Source of the DNA: Christensenella sp. UBA4379
Lineage (GTDB): Bacteria > Bacillota > Clostridia > Christensenellales > Aristaeellaceae
Direction: 5' to 3'
Length of the DNA stretch: 53,469 nucleotides
Assembly (NCBI GenBank): GCA_002391225.1
Contig: DGRV01000036.1
Span: forward strand, 1 to 53,469
Positions 36,085 to 45,188 of the stretch are shown here, piece after piece. The position numbers and the translations under genes were made by a program. Below the pieces are notes generated by a model. The model did no database searches and had not been told where the DNA came from. It was given only the letters and a program-made list of their open reading frames with translations. Position 1 is the stretch's first letter. Every line of letters begins with the position of its first letter.

Positions 36085-37488
36085 ATGTTCGAGGATCTGT
36101 ATACGCTGAGCGTACCGCTGCCCGAAGACATCCTGAAGGCAAAAGGTGGGGGAGATTACGCCCTGGTCATGCGCCTGATCGACAAAAAATGCGCGGATCC
36201 CTGCCTGCCGGAGGCGCTGCGCAAACGTCTTGAGCTGGAAAAAATCATCAGCGCCCAGGTGCCCAAGGAATACCCCTATACCGAAGCGGAGGCCCGGGAA
36301 CTGCTGGAAGAAAAGATCGGCCCTGTTTCGGATGAAGAATGGCAGGAGCTTTTCCTGTCCGGTCAGATCGACTGGATCTATATCAAAGGCGTTCTTCATT
36401 TCCAGGATTGTTTTTTGTCCAACCTCATGAAAACCAGGACGGACCTGGCTGAACGGGCCGTCAAAAAGGGCACCCTGCCCGCCCCTTCTAAGGGTCCGAA
36501 TCTGTTGGACGAAACGATCCGGGAACTCAAGGAAAAAGGGAAATTGACCCTCCATTATCACATGCGCTCCACCATGACGGTCCGTCCGGACGAGCAGCAT
36601 GAAGGAAAGCCTGTCCGCGTCTGGCTGCCGCTGCCGAACGAATACGCCCAGGTAAAGAACGTGAAGGTCCTCTCCTGTACGGCGCCCGCCTGTGAGCTGA
36701 GCCCCGCCGACTGGGGCCAGCGCACCATCTGCATGAGCGGCGTTCCGGGAAAGGATGTGTTTTCCGTGGAATACAGCTTTGACATTGTTTCCCGGTATAT
36801 GGAGCCCCGGGCGGATCAGGTCAGCGCCTGGCAGCCCACCTTTGACACCGGGGAAAGCCTGCCGCACATCCGCTTTACCTCCTACCTCAAAGCCCTCACA
36901 GCGCAGATCGTCGGGGCGGAAACCAATCCTTTGCTCAAAGCAAAAAAGATTTACGAGTACATCACCCAGCACATCCGCTATTCGTTCATGCGCGCCTACA
37001 TCACGATGCCGATGATCACGGAGTTCGCCGCGGCCGGAGGAAAGGGAGACTGCGGGGTGCAGGCCCTCCTCTTCATCACCCTGTGTAGGATCGCTGGGAT
37101 TCCCGCCAGATGGCAAAGCGGCCTGTATACAGAGCCGGGAGACGTCGGCTGCCATGACTGGGCGCAGTTCTATATTGCCCCCTACGGCTGGCTGTTCTGC
37201 GACTGCTCCTTCGGCGGGAGCGCCTGGCGCAAGGGCAAAACGGAACGGTGGAATTTCTATTTTGGGAATCTGGACCCGTACCGGATGCCCGCCAACTCCG
37301 AATATCAGCATGATTTCGTTCCGGTCCCCAAATACCTGCGCTACGACCCGTACGACAATCAGCTCGGGGAGGCGGAATATGAGGACGGCCAGGTCCGGAG
37401 AAACCTGAGAAGCACGCACCACGAAATACTGGAAGTGAGCGGGGCGGACGCGCTGAAGCTCTGCCCCTCCGGTCAGGATAAGGATTAA
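36085..37488 (+). CDS. Transglutaminase-like protein, no export signal
   Basis: A 467-residue protein with a C-terminal transglutaminase-like (papain-fold) domain. The expected catalytic triad is Cys323 (KGDCGVQAL), His357 (GCHDWAQF) and Asp373 (LFCDCSFGG). The N-terminal 150 residues are charged and helical without a recognised domain. No signal peptide or membrane helix is seen, so it is predicted cytoplasmic, as a peptidase or amidase. ATG at 36085 follows AAAAGGAGG and overlaps nothing. Its substrate is unknown; neighbours give no clear hint. Confidence 0.82.
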   Translation: MFEDLYTLSVPLPEDILKAKGGGDYALVMRLIDKKCADPCLPEALRKRLELEKIISAQVPKEYPYTEAEARELLEEKIGPVSDEEWQELFLSGQIDWIYIKGVLHFQDCFLSNLMKTRTDLAERAVKKGTLPAPSKGPNLLDETIRELKEKGKLTLHYHMRSTMTVRPDEQHEGKPVRVWLPLPNEYAQVKNVKVLSCTAPACELSPADWGQRTICMSGVPGKDVFSVEYSFDIVSRYMEPRADQVSAWQPTFDTGESLPHIRFTSYLKALTAQIVGAETNPLLKAKKIYEYITQHIRYSFMRAYITMPMITEFAAAGGKGDCGVQALLFITLCRIAGIPARWQSGLYTEPGDVGCHDWAQFYIAPYGWLFCDCSFGGSAWRKGKTERWNFYFGNLDPYRMPANSEYQHDFVPVPKYLRYDPYDNQLGEAEYEDGQVRRNLRSTHHEILEVSGADALKLCPSGQDKD

Positions 37489-37506
37489 AGCGGAGGAAAC
37501 ACAGAT

Positions 37507-37779
37507 ATGAAAAAAGCCTTGATTTCCGTTTCCGGGGCGGACACCACCGGCATCATCGCCCGCGTGGCGACCAAGCTGTATGAAATGAACATCAATATTC
37601 TGGACATTTCACAGACCATCCTGAGCGGCTGCTTCACGATGATGATGGTGGTCGACCTGGAGGGCGCGGACCGGGATTTTTCCGGCGTCGCGGAGGCGCT
37701 GCAGCCCATCGGGGACATGCTGCACATGGAGATCCATCTTCAGCGGATGGACATTTTTGACGCGATGCACAGGATTTGA
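37507..37779 (+). CDS. ACT-domain protein (UPF0237 family)
   Basis: A 90-residue protein consisting of one ACT domain, beginning KKALISVSGADTTGIIARVA. ACT domains usually bind small ligands such as amino acids and regulate enzymes. UPF0237 genes nearly always precede a PFL-like (UPF0210) gene, as here with a nine-base gap, so the two likely form one regulated complex. The ligand is unknown. Confidence 0.9.
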   Translation: MKKALISVSGADTTGIIARVATKLYEMNINILDISQTILSGCFTMMMVVDLEGADRDFSGVAEALQPIGDMLHMEIHLQRMDIFDAMHRI

Positions 37780-37788
37780 GGAGACCAT

Positions 37789-39135
37789 ATGATCAACACA
37801 CAGGATATCTTACAGACGATGCAGATGATCCGGGAGGAGCATTTTGACATCAGAACCATCACCCTGGGGATCAACCTCCTTCCCTGCGCGTCGGAGGACG
37901 TGAAGCGGACCGCTGAACGCGTATACGACAAAATCACCAAAACGGCGGAGCATTTGGTCCGGACCGGGGAAGACATCGAAAAGGAATTCGGCATTCCCAT
38001 TGTCAACAAGCGGATCGCCGTGACGCCCGTTTCCATGATCGCCCAGGGGGACCCGGTGCCGATCGCCTTTGCGCTGGACCGGGCTGCCAAGCAGGTCGGC
38101 GTCAATTTCCTGGGCGGGTACACGGCCCTGATGCAGAAGGGAGCCACCGACAGTGACGAGCGCCTGATCCAGTCCATTCCTCAGGTGATGAGCGAGACGG
38201 ACCTGATCTGCTCCAGCGTGAACATCGCCTCCACCCGGGCCGGGATCAATATGAACGCGGTCCGGGAGATGGGCCACATCATCCGCAGAACCGCGGAGCT
38301 GACGCGGGACCGCGATTCTCTCGGCTGCGCCAAGCTGGTCGTCTTCGCCAACGCTGTGGAGGACAATCCCTTCATGGCGGGTGCCTTCGTCGGCCCCGGG
38401 GAACCGGAGACGGTGATTAACGTGGGGGTTTCCGGCCCAGGCGTGGTCAAGAACGCCCTGGAACAGATCAAGGGAGAACCCTTCGACGTTGTGGCGGAAA
38501 CCATCAAGCGGACCGCCTTTAAAATCACCCGCGTCGGCCAACTGGTGGCGCGGGAGGCCTCTTCCCGCCTGAATATTCCCTTTGGCATCGTGGACCTTTC
38601 CCTGGCCCCGACGCCCGCAAGGGGGGACTCCGTCGCTCAGATCCTGGAGGAGATGGGGCTGGAGAGCGTCGGCGGCCCGGGCACGACGGCGGCGCTTGCG
38701 CTGCTCAACGACGCGGTCAAAAAGGGCGGCGTCATGGCCTCCAACCACGTGGGCGGCTTGAGCGGCGCCTTTATCCCGGTCAGCGAGGACGCTGGCATGA
38801 TCAAAGCGGCGGCGTCCGGCAAGCTGTCTCTGGAAAAGCTGGAGGCAATGACCGCCGTCTGTTCCGTCGGCCTGGACATGATCGCCATTCCCGGCGATAC
38901 GGACGCGGTGACCATCTCCGGCATCATCGCGGACGAAGCGGCCATCGGCATCATCAACCAGAAGACGACCGCCGTGCGTGTGATCCCGGCGATTGGAAAA
39001 CAGGCCGGCGATACGGTCAATTTCGGCGGCCTGCTGGGCCATGCGCCGGTTATGCCGGTCAGCCGGGTTTCCTGCGAATCCTTCATTGCGCGCGGCGGCA
39101 GGATCCCTGCACCGTTAAACAGCCTCAAAAACTAA
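37789..39135 (+). CDS. PFL family protein (UPF0210/DUF711)
   Basis: A 448-residue protein of the UPF0210 family, related to the pyruvate-formate-lyase/ribonucleotide-reductase fold. Segments such as TITLGINLLPCAS near the start, GGYTALMQKG, GTTAALALLNDAVKKGG and PAIGKQAGDTVNFGGLLG are typical. No glycyl-radical motif is visible, so the name does not imply formate lyase activity. Function is unknown. It is paired with the upstream ACT protein and is immediately followed by a large structured RNA candidate. Confidence 0.88.
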   Translation: MINTQDILQTMQMIREEHFDIRTITLGINLLPCASEDVKRTAERVYDKITKTAEHLVRTGEDIEKEFGIPIVNKRIAVTPVSMIAQGDPVPIAFALDRAAKQVGVNFLGGYTALMQKGATDSDERLIQSIPQVMSETDLICSSVNIASTRAGINMNAVREMGHIIRRTAELTRDRDSLGCAKLVVFANAVEDNPFMAGAFVGPGEPETVINVGVSGPGVVKNALEQIKGEPFDVVAETIKRTAFKITRVGQLVAREASSRLNIPFGIVDLSLAPTPARGDSVAQILEEMGLESVGGPGTTAALALLNDAVKKGGVMASNHVGGLSGAFIPVSEDAGMIKAAASGKLSLEKLEAMTAVCSVGLDMIAIPGDTDAVTISGIIADEAAIGIINQKTTAVRVIPAIGKQAGDTVNFGGLLGHAPVMPVSRVSCESFIARGGRIPAPLNSLKN

Positions 39136-39432
39136 TACTGATTTTCACCTAAAACATGTGCAGATGTGGGATGGATTTTGTGTTAGATCAAGGAAGACGT
39201 CCGAAAGCGTACCCGAAGGGACGGATCCCGCCGCGCCCAGTGGGCGATGAAGGCGGGAGAAGTCCCCGTAAGCAAGGTGTTATCAGCCGCGACAGCGACT
39301 TAGAACGCCATTGCGTACGGTGGGCGTAGCCCGGTGAGGACGTCTAACACAGAGATGGCGCAAAAGACGCCCACAGATGTACATGGAGTAGATGAAAATC
39401 AGTATTTAAATAAGCGCCGGACAATCCGGCGC
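39134..39432 (+). ncRNA. Large multi-branched structured RNA candidate (possibly raiA-class)
   Basis: The 316-base gene-free gap folds into nested helices by direct inspection. P1 pairs 39134-39147 with 39393-39406 (14 perfect pairs). P2 pairs 39155-39170 with 39370-39385, broken only by a tandem G-A/A-G. P3 pairs 39179-39187 with 39343-39351 and continues with ACGTCC (39197-39202) against GGACGT (39338-39343). Inside are hairpins at 39208-39223, 39226-39258 (seven plus five pairs), 39266-39320 (about 15 pairs) and 39322-39332. A small hairpin at 39357-39371 lies outside P3. No open reading frame with a ribosome site exists here. Size and host fit the clostridial raiA RNA class, but I cannot verify the family. 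The + strand is favoured by the terminator downstream. Confidence 0.75.
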
Positions 39433-39440
39433 CTTCCTTA
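39413..39440. terminator. Terminator hairpin after the structured RNA
   Basis: GCGCCGGA (39414-39421) pairs with TCCGGCGC (39425-39432) around a three-base loop, followed by CTTCCTT. It would end the + strand RNA and, on the other strand (followed by TTATTT), the apbE message. Confidence 0.75.
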
Positions 39441-39451
39441 TAAGCAGATGG

Positions 39452-40522
39452 TCACTGTGCGTTTCTCGTGCTTCTGGCGTAGGGCTTCATGCCTTCCGTC
39501 ATTTGCACGGTGCCGTCGCTCAAAATCCAGTAAGCTTCGATATCGGAAAGGCCGTCGATCAGCTTTCGGCCTTCCTCGTAAGGGGCGATAAACAGCCAGG
39601 TGGAGAGGAAGTCGCACATCCCTCCGTCTGGCCCGATCACTGTGACGCTGCGGAACTGATCGGTCGGCATCAGGGTCTGCGGGGAAATGAGATGGGAATA
39701 CCTGTTCCCGTTCACGAGATAATACCGCTGATAATCCCCGGAGGTCACCACGTTCATGTTTTTGAGATAGAGAATGTCGGTGTAGCCGTTCAGGTTGTCC
39801 GGGTTCTGAATGCCGACGCTCCAGCTGGCCCGCCCGTCCATGGGCGGCTCGCCCAGGCAGACGTTGCCGCCGGCGTTCAGGATAAAGGATTTCATGGGCG
39901 TCTCCAGCAGAGCCTTTCGGACCTTTTCCGCCGCGTATCCCTTGGCGATGGCGCCCAGGTCCAGCTGCAGCAGGGGATCGGCGTAATAGACCGTCAGGGC
40001 CTCCGGATCCAGCACCAGGGACTGAATGTCGGTATGGTCGGACGCGGCTTTGAGCAGTTCCATATCCGGCAGCTTTGCGTTTGCCGGGTCTGCCAATCCT
40101 TCTTCCCGGGCGTCGTGCCACAGGGACAGGACGCTGCCCATGGAAATGTTGACGTAATCGCTGCTGTATTCCTGCTGGAGTTGCTGGCACAGGGCCAGCA
40201 GGTCGAACAGATCCTGGCTGACCTGCACCGGCCCGTCCTTGGCCTTCTGGTTCAGCGTTCGGACGTTTACGACGCCCGGGTATTCATCATACTGGTTGAA
40301 CAGCTGATGATAATGGGTCAGCATCTCCTTGGACAGCTGTGCCGCCTGATCAAACATTTCCTGAGAGGAAGCGTAGCCGATAAGCTGGATGACGGTATCA
40401 AAGGCGTCGTAAAAGACGGTCGAGTATTTTGAAAAGGTTTCATCGGCTCCCGCCGGAAGGCTGAAGCATAATGCGCAAACTAGGCAAAGCGCGATGATCT
40501 TAAGGCGGGAAACTCTTTTCAT
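39452..40522 (-). CDS. apbE: FAD:protein FMN transferase (ApbE family), exported
   Basis: A 356-residue ApbE protein. An N-terminal signal peptide (MKRVSRLKIIALCLVCALC, cleavage near PAGA) precedes the FAD-binding and metal-binding regions, with LDLGAIAKGYAAEKV and FILNAGGNV as clear motifs. ApbE attaches FMN covalently to threonine in flavoproteins such as RnfG/NqrC on the outer face of the membrane. ATG at 40522 is preferred; the TTG at 40531 is only two bases from AAGGAGG. No Rnf or fumarate reductase target is in the window. Confidence 0.9.
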   Translation of the reverse strand: MKRVSRLKIIALCLVCALCFSLPAGADETFSKYSTVFYDAFDTVIQLIGYASSQEMFDQAAQLSKEMLTHYHQLFNQYDEYPGVVNVRTLNQKAKDGPVQVSQDLFDLLALCQQLQQEYSSDYVNISMGSVLSLWHDAREEGLADPANAKLPDMELLKAASDHTDIQSLVLDPEALTVYYADPLLQLDLGAIAKGYAAEKVRKALLETPMKSFILNAGGNVCLGEPPMDGRASWSVGIQNPDNLNGYTDILYLKNMNVVTSGDYQRYYLVNGNRYSHLISPQTLMPTDQFRSVTVIGPDGGMCDFLSTWLFIAPYEEGRKLIDGLSDIEAYWILSDGTVQMTEGMKPYARSTRNAQ

Positions 40523-40620
40523 TCTGATCAATGCCTCCTTTGATGCGCCCGCTGCCGGGGCGGCTGTGTGATTTCAATCAACCATAAAACATTATCAATG
40601 GATAAGAATGGATCATTTCA

Positions 40621-41475
40621 ATGGATGAACTGTTGCTGAAAAACGATTCTCTGCAGGTGAGCGTTTCTCCCTTGGGCGCGGAAGTCACGCGTATGACCGC
40701 TTCCAGCGGAAAAGAGCTTTTGTGGGAAGGAACGCCTTCTCTGTGGGGCCATGTTTCGCCCCTGCTGTTCCCGTTTCCCGGGACGCTGGAAAAAGGCTAT
40801 TATCTGTGCGGCGGGAAAAAATACCCGATGCCCCAGGGCGGCTTCGTCAAGGACAGCCTCTTTTCCGTCCTGGATCAGAACGACCACCAGGCGATTCTGC
40901 GTTTGTCCATGCCCGAAGAGAAATATCCCTTTGCGCTGGACCTGCTGGTGGCCTATACGCTGAAAAACCGGCAGCTGGCCATGGAGTATAACCTGGTCAA
41001 CAAGGGTTTTACGCCCGCCTATTATGGACTGGGCCGGCAGTTCGCCATCGCCTGCCCGGAAGGGACGGAATATCAGCGCCTGGTGTTCGATGCTCCCGAA
41101 TCTCCGGTAGTCCATCAGATGACGGGCCCCTATCTGAGCGACGAAACAGCGGACGTAGGAAGGGGCATCACCCAGCTGGCCTTGGGCGGAAGCCACTTTG
41201 GCAGCGGTTGCCTGTTTTTGTCTTCCTTAAAAGGGATGGCGGCGACGTTGGTCAGCGTCAAGACCGGCCGCCGGGTGAGGGTGGATTTCAGCGGCTTTGA
41301 ATATCTGCGGATCTGGCGCAGGCAGCGCGCCCAGTTTATCTCCATCGAGCCCTGGACCACCTTGCCGGACCGGGATGGAGCGGAATCCCTCCTGTCCCGC
41401 AAAAGCGGGATCGAGATTCTGCCGCCCGGCAAGACCAGGCAGTACAAGCACCTCGTCACCTGGATCGAAGAATGA
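40621..41475 (+). CDS. Aldose 1-epimerase family protein (galactose mutarotase-like)
   Basis: A 284-residue beta-sandwich protein of the aldose-1-epimerase / YihR-like family. It shows ELLWEGTPSLWG and LFPFPGTL near the start, with PQGGFVKD and FISIEPWTTLPD later. Family members interconvert sugar anomers. The exact sugar is not clear. It stands alone on the + strand and converges with the GerMN gene with only nine bases between them and no visible terminator. Confidence 0.85.
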   Translation: MDELLLKNDSLQVSVSPLGAEVTRMTASSGKELLWEGTPSLWGHVSPLLFPFPGTLEKGYYLCGGKKYPMPQGGFVKDSLFSVLDQNDHQAILRLSMPEEKYPFALDLLVAYTLKNRQLAMEYNLVNKGFTPAYYGLGRQFAIACPEGTEYQRLVFDAPESPVVHQMTGPYLSDETADVGRGITQLALGGSHFGSGCLFLSSLKGMAATLVSVKTGRRVRVDFSGFEYLRIWRRQRAQFISIEPWTTLPDRDGAESLLSRKSGIEILPPGKTRQYKHLVTWIEE

Positions 41476-41484
41476 AGCCCTCTG

Positions 41485-42975
41485 TCAGGAAGCGCTCAGA
41501 TAATCGGTATAGCGCATAAAGCTGCCCGGCAGATAAATTTTGTGCAGGAAAGTTTCCGGCTGTTCCCCGTTCAGATAGATCTCTACCCGCTTGCACCAGG
41601 GGAGGTCTGTCAGCACGTTCACCAGGGAATAGATCAGGTTTCTTTCCTCTTTTTCATTAAAGGCGCTGCATTTTTTGGCCACGTCCCCGGAGAGGTTCAG
41701 CAGGCAGGTATCGTTTTTGATGCCGATGCTCAGGATGTCCGCGGAGGAAAAGCCCTCCGGGAAGGCGCTGTGCAGGTCGCTGGTGGAGTCATAATAGGAA
41801 GGGCCGGCAATCAGGGCGTTGATCATTTTTTCCGGAGAATCTGCCCAGTGGGCAGGCAGCAGCCGGACGGATTCCACCAGGTCGTTATGGTCGTCCGGGT
41901 AATAGAGCCTGCAGTCCGTCAGCTGGAAATAGGTAAAATCCTCCCATTGAAGCAGGCCGTCTTCAAACAGGATGCTTTCGTTCGTGTGCTCATACAGGCC
42001 GACGGGCACCAGGCCGCCGATTCTCTCCGTCCCGATATAGCAGATCACCGCCGAGGCATCGGGAATAAAGGAGATCAGCGTGGTGGCGATGCCGGCCAAA
42101 AGGACAGAGCGGAGAATGCCCAGGGAATTGATTTCCTGGTTAAACACGCTGGAAAAATGAAGCTCCACCGCTCTGGTATCGTCGTCCAGGGGAACGAGCT
42201 CGGGATCCTGGGTCAGAAAGTCCGTCAGCATCGGCATGGGCGGGACGTCCTTGAGCCCTTCCGAAGGGGCGCTCAGGGCGTCCAGCAGGGTGCGGACCAG
42301 CTGCACTTCGTCGGGCTCGGGAAAGCTGACGGACCTGGTCTCGCAGATGATCCCGTGTCCCGCGTAGGCCGGATAGTAAAGCGCCGTGTCCGCGCTGTAA
42401 CGGAGGGCGGTTTCCTCGCTTCTCCGGGCCATCAGCTGGGCCTGTACCAGCGGCAGGTCTTCGCCCTTGCTCTGGCGGAACGCGCCGGTGGGAATTTCCT
42501 CCTGGTCGCTCAGGCTGATCTGCCTGCCTTCGCAGAGGATGACGACGGCGCTGACCCTTCCCAGCGCGCAGAGGGTGTTGGTCACGCACTGGGCCAGGAG
42601 GTAGCGGCTGGCGGCGTCCAGCTGGGCGTAGGCTCCGTTAAAATTGATCACCGCCGTTCCGCGGGAATTGATATAGCTCTGTCCGTCAGCCAGCTGCACA
42701 GCACCGTCTCCTGGAATGGAACGGTGCTGATCGTCCGCCGGGTATTCCAGCAGGTGGCGCAGAGCGGATTCCTCCGGGGAAAAAACGGAGGAGAGGAAGA
42801 GCCTGTCGGTCACGGTGAACAGCTCCCCGTCGTTGACGGAGGGCAGATAAAACGTCACCTCCGCGCTGTAATCGCCGTCCTGGAAGCCCACGGGCGCGGC
42901 CGCACCAGCGGGCAGGACGGAGGAAAGGATCAGCAGGACGATCAGCAGAGCGGCAGTCAAACGGGTTTTATTCAT
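41485..42975 (-). CDS. Exported protein with two GerMN-like domains
   Basis: A 496-residue secreted protein. A signal peptide (LIVLLILSSVLPAGAAA) is followed by two repeats resembling the GerMN (sporulation/germination) domain, around residues 35-230 and 300-480. The second contains ALIAGPSYYDS and ILSIGIKNDTCLLNLSGD. There is no lipobox cysteine, unlike typical GerM lipoproteins. GerMN proteins act at the cell surface, in spores or the envelope. The start overlaps the end of the upstream membrane protein by eight bases, so the pair is translationally coupled. Confidence 0.75.
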   Translation of the reverse strand: MNKTRLTAALLIVLLILSSVLPAGAAAPVGFQDGDYSAEVTFYLPSVNDGELFTVTDRLFLSSVFSPEESALRHLLEYPADDQHRSIPGDGAVQLADGQSYINSRGTAVINFNGAYAQLDAASRYLLAQCVTNTLCALGRVSAVVILCEGRQISLSDQEEIPTGAFRQSKGEDLPLVQAQLMARRSEETALRYSADTALYYPAYAGHGIICETRSVSFPEPDEVQLVRTLLDALSAPSEGLKDVPPMPMLTDFLTQDPELVPLDDDTRAVELHFSSVFNQEINSLGILRSVLLAGIATTLISFIPDASAVICYIGTERIGGLVPVGLYEHTNESILFEDGLLQWEDFTYFQLTDCRLYYPDDHNDLVESVRLLPAHWADSPEKMINALIAGPSYYDSTSDLHSAFPEGFSSADILSIGIKNDTCLLNLSGDVAKKCSAFNEKEERNLIYSLVNVLTDLPWCKRVEIYLNGEQPETFLHKIYLPGSFMRYTDYLSAS

Positions 42976-45022
42976 AAACGGATGTAACCTCCTGTGATGG
43001 ATGAACCTGATAAATCCGGATGGATTCGTTTTCGCTGGTAAAAACGGTGGGGTAGAGGGCTTCCAGCGAATCCGTATTGATGATCAGCCCGGATCGTTCG
43101 TACGGGCCCACCATGATGTACGAGACGTGATATTTGGACAGGACCTCCTGATGGTTTTCAGGGTCCGCGTAGAAAGCGGCGATTTCGTTCTGCCGTTCCC
43201 CGGTCTGAAATCCGTGGTAATACAGCCACAGGTCCGGCCCGCAGACGATGGTCCTGCCGGCCAGGGAGGAGACGGGGTTCAGGTGCTCCGTCCAGGTCAG
43301 AAACACGCTGTGTTCTTCGGTATTTTCTTCGATGTATCGGGCGGCCTCGGCCTCGTCCGCCCCGTAGAGCTGATAGGAGCTGACGCATTCCCGCGCGATG
43401 GACAGGGAGCCGGAGGCAAAGAAGACGAACACGGACAGGACCGCCAAGGCCCATCTGGACCGGAGGCCCTTCAGCCTGTCAAACAGGTTCAGCGCATAAT
43501 CAGCCGCAGGAATCGCCATCAGCATATACCAGACGTAGAAGAGCTTATTGTTGTCGTAGATATTGGGCTGAAAGCGGATGAATTCCGCGAAAACGAAAAT
43601 GACGAAGGCCCCACACGCAAGAAAACGGCGGTTCGGCTTTTTTTCCAGCAGGGACAATAGCAGCAGCAGGAACGGAAGCCCAATGTTCTTTAAGTAGAAC
43701 CAGAAATACCCGTCCTTGAGGGTCCCGTTTCCCTGGTTGTTGACCCAGTTGAAGGTCAGGGACAAAAAGGAACCGGTGGATTCCGAAGAAGAAAACGCCT
43801 GGTGAAACGTCCACGTGATGAGCTGCGGTACGGCGAAGACACATACGATCCCCCCGTACAGCAGCCAGTACAAAAGCCTTTTCGGGGAACGGTTCCTAAT
43901 ATACCGGACGCACGCGTACAGCAGAAAGCCCAGGGAGACAAAAAACAGCGCCAGGAAAGAATGGGTATGCACCATCGGCAGTCCGCCCGCCAGCGCTCCC
44001 AGCAGGACGATTTCACGGACGGAAGCTTTTTTCGGCATTTCTTTTCCGGGCAGAACGTTTTCCGCCAGGTCGTACAGCAGCCACAGGCATGGCATCAGCA
44101 TGCTCCAGCCGCCCATGGTTGTCCGCTGGGGGATCAGCATGTCGGCAATGACATTGCTCCAACGGAGGTTGTAGGTATCGAATTCCGTATGGTTGGTCGG
44201 CGTCTGATACCAGCTTTCCAGGACGTTGCGCAGCCTGCCGGCGAGGCCCGTCAGGGACTGCAGCTGATTCTGCACCTCTCCGTACTGGTTCGTATAGGAG
44301 AGGCTGACTCCCCGCATGTCCAACAGATAGACAAACCCAAGGCCGCCGTTGATAAAGAAGAACAGGAACGCCAGCGCCGCCGCGTGCTTTTTTTCTGCGA
44401 TGCGGAGACAGACGAACACATACCCGCTGAATACCAGGGCCAGCATGATGAAGGAGGAAACCAGCAGGGCCCTCCGGAGGCTCAGCCCGCCCAGCATGAA
44501 GGAGGTGGAAAAGCTGTCCGTCAGAAAGGGGTAGGCCAATAGCTCGCCCGGGAAGATGGCGTAATCAGCGGGGAAGGAGGCGTTCCGCAGTGAGGTGATG
44601 ATGGAAAGGTGCAGGCTCAGATCCCCGTAGGTGGATTGGCCTGTATACAGGCTGCCGTCGGAAGCGGGCCGAAGGTCGTGCGTCCAGATCAGGTACATGG
44701 AAAGCAGGGTCATGGGCAGGGCCAGGCAGAGGAGATATTTCCCCGTCTTCCGGTCGGCCTCATCCGGCTTTTTTAAAGGCTCCCTGCTTCTGAAAGCCAA
44801 GGCCGCAAAGCAGATCAGCGCCAACAAAACCAGAGAGAGGAGATGGCCCTGGACGCTGAAACGGACGAAAAAAGCCGTCAGCGCCGGAAGCCACATCATC
44901 AGCATCACAGCGGCGGCGGCGGAAAGCCACAGCCGGACGGAGAAGGCTTTCCCCGGCAGCAGGCAGCGGACGATCCACCACCCTGCGGTCAGATAGATAA
45001 AAAAGAAAAGAATTCCCGCCAT
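42968..45022 (-). CDS. Polytopic membrane protein, GT-C-like glycosyltransferase candidate
   Basis: A 684-residue protein with about fourteen membrane helices and a C-terminal extracytoplasmic domain (about 580-684). After the first helices comes a loop with YGDLSLHLSIITSLRN, where acidic residues next to a helix end recall the catalytic loop of GT-C enzymes that use polyprenyl-linked sugars. YfhO/PMT-like proteins share this layout. ATG at 45022 follows AAGGAGAG; a longer open frame upstream has no site. It is coupled to the double-GerMN gene, so an envelope glycan role is inferred. Confidence 0.65.
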   Translation of the reverse strand: MAGILFFFIYLTAGWWIVRCLLPGKAFSVRLWLSAAAAVMLMMWLPALTAFFVRFSVQGHLLSLVLLALICFAALAFRSREPLKKPDEADRKTGKYLLCLALPMTLLSMYLIWTHDLRPASDGSLYTGQSTYGDLSLHLSIITSLRNASFPADYAIFPGELLAYPFLTDSFSTSFMLGGLSLRRALLVSSFIMLALVFSGYVFVCLRIAEKKHAAALAFLFFFINGGLGFVYLLDMRGVSLSYTNQYGEVQNQLQSLTGLAGRLRNVLESWYQTPTNHTEFDTYNLRWSNVIADMLIPQRTTMGGWSMLMPCLWLLYDLAENVLPGKEMPKKASVREIVLLGALAGGLPMVHTHSFLALFFVSLGFLLYACVRYIRNRSPKRLLYWLLYGGIVCVFAVPQLITWTFHQAFSSSESTGSFLSLTFNWVNNQGNGTLKDGYFWFYLKNIGLPFLLLLLSLLEKKPNRRFLACGAFVIFVFAEFIRFQPNIYDNNKLFYVWYMLMAIPAADYALNLFDRLKGLRSRWALAVLSVFVFFASGSLSIARECVSSYQLYGADEAEAARYIEENTEEHSVFLTWTEHLNPVSSLAGRTIVCGPDLWLYYHGFQTGERQNEIAAFYADPENHQEVLSKYHVSYIMVGPYERSGLIINTDSLEALYPTVFTSENESIRIYQVHPSQEVTSVYE

Positions 45023-45076
45023 ACTCTCTCCTTGACTTGAATTGGTCTGCGGCAGGTTCCAACAAGCCGCCTTCCT

Positions 45077-45105
45077 ATTATAATGCAAAAGCGCCACGGA
45101 AGCAA
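45077..45105 (-). promoter_or_regulatory. Candidate promoter for the membrane protein-GerMN operon
   Basis: On the - strand TTGCTT (45105-45100) is followed after 17 bases by a perfect TATAAT (45082-45077). The -35 element is weak. It lies 55 bases before the ATG. Confidence 0.45.
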
Positions 45106-45132
45106 ATGAAAACCGTGTTTTTAACAGAGGAA

Positions 45133-45175
45133 ATCGGCCGGGAAACGTCCATTCGAGAGGTGTTTCCTGGCCGAT
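45133..45175 (-). terminator. Hairpin terminator after the SIMPL gene
   Basis: ATCGGCCGGGAAAC (45133-45146) pairs with GTTTCCTGGCCGAT (45162-45175) with one G-T pair. It is just past the end of the sigma operon on the - strand. The T-run afterwards is poor (TTCCTCTGTT), so termination may be partial. Confidence 0.65.
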
Positions 45176-45188
45176 CGCTTTGGGGTAC

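Noticed and set aside
39136..39451. Considered as a group II intron fragment, tmRNA or RNase P RNA
   Set aside because: I see no intron-encoded protein, no domain V-like hairpin, no tmRNA tag reading frame and no RNase P core motifs. The nested multi-hairpin fold fits an independent structured RNA better.
39334..39591. Short + strand open frame spanning the end of the structured RNA
   Set aside because: It has no ribosome binding site, crosses the terminator hairpin and runs into the antisense of apbE.
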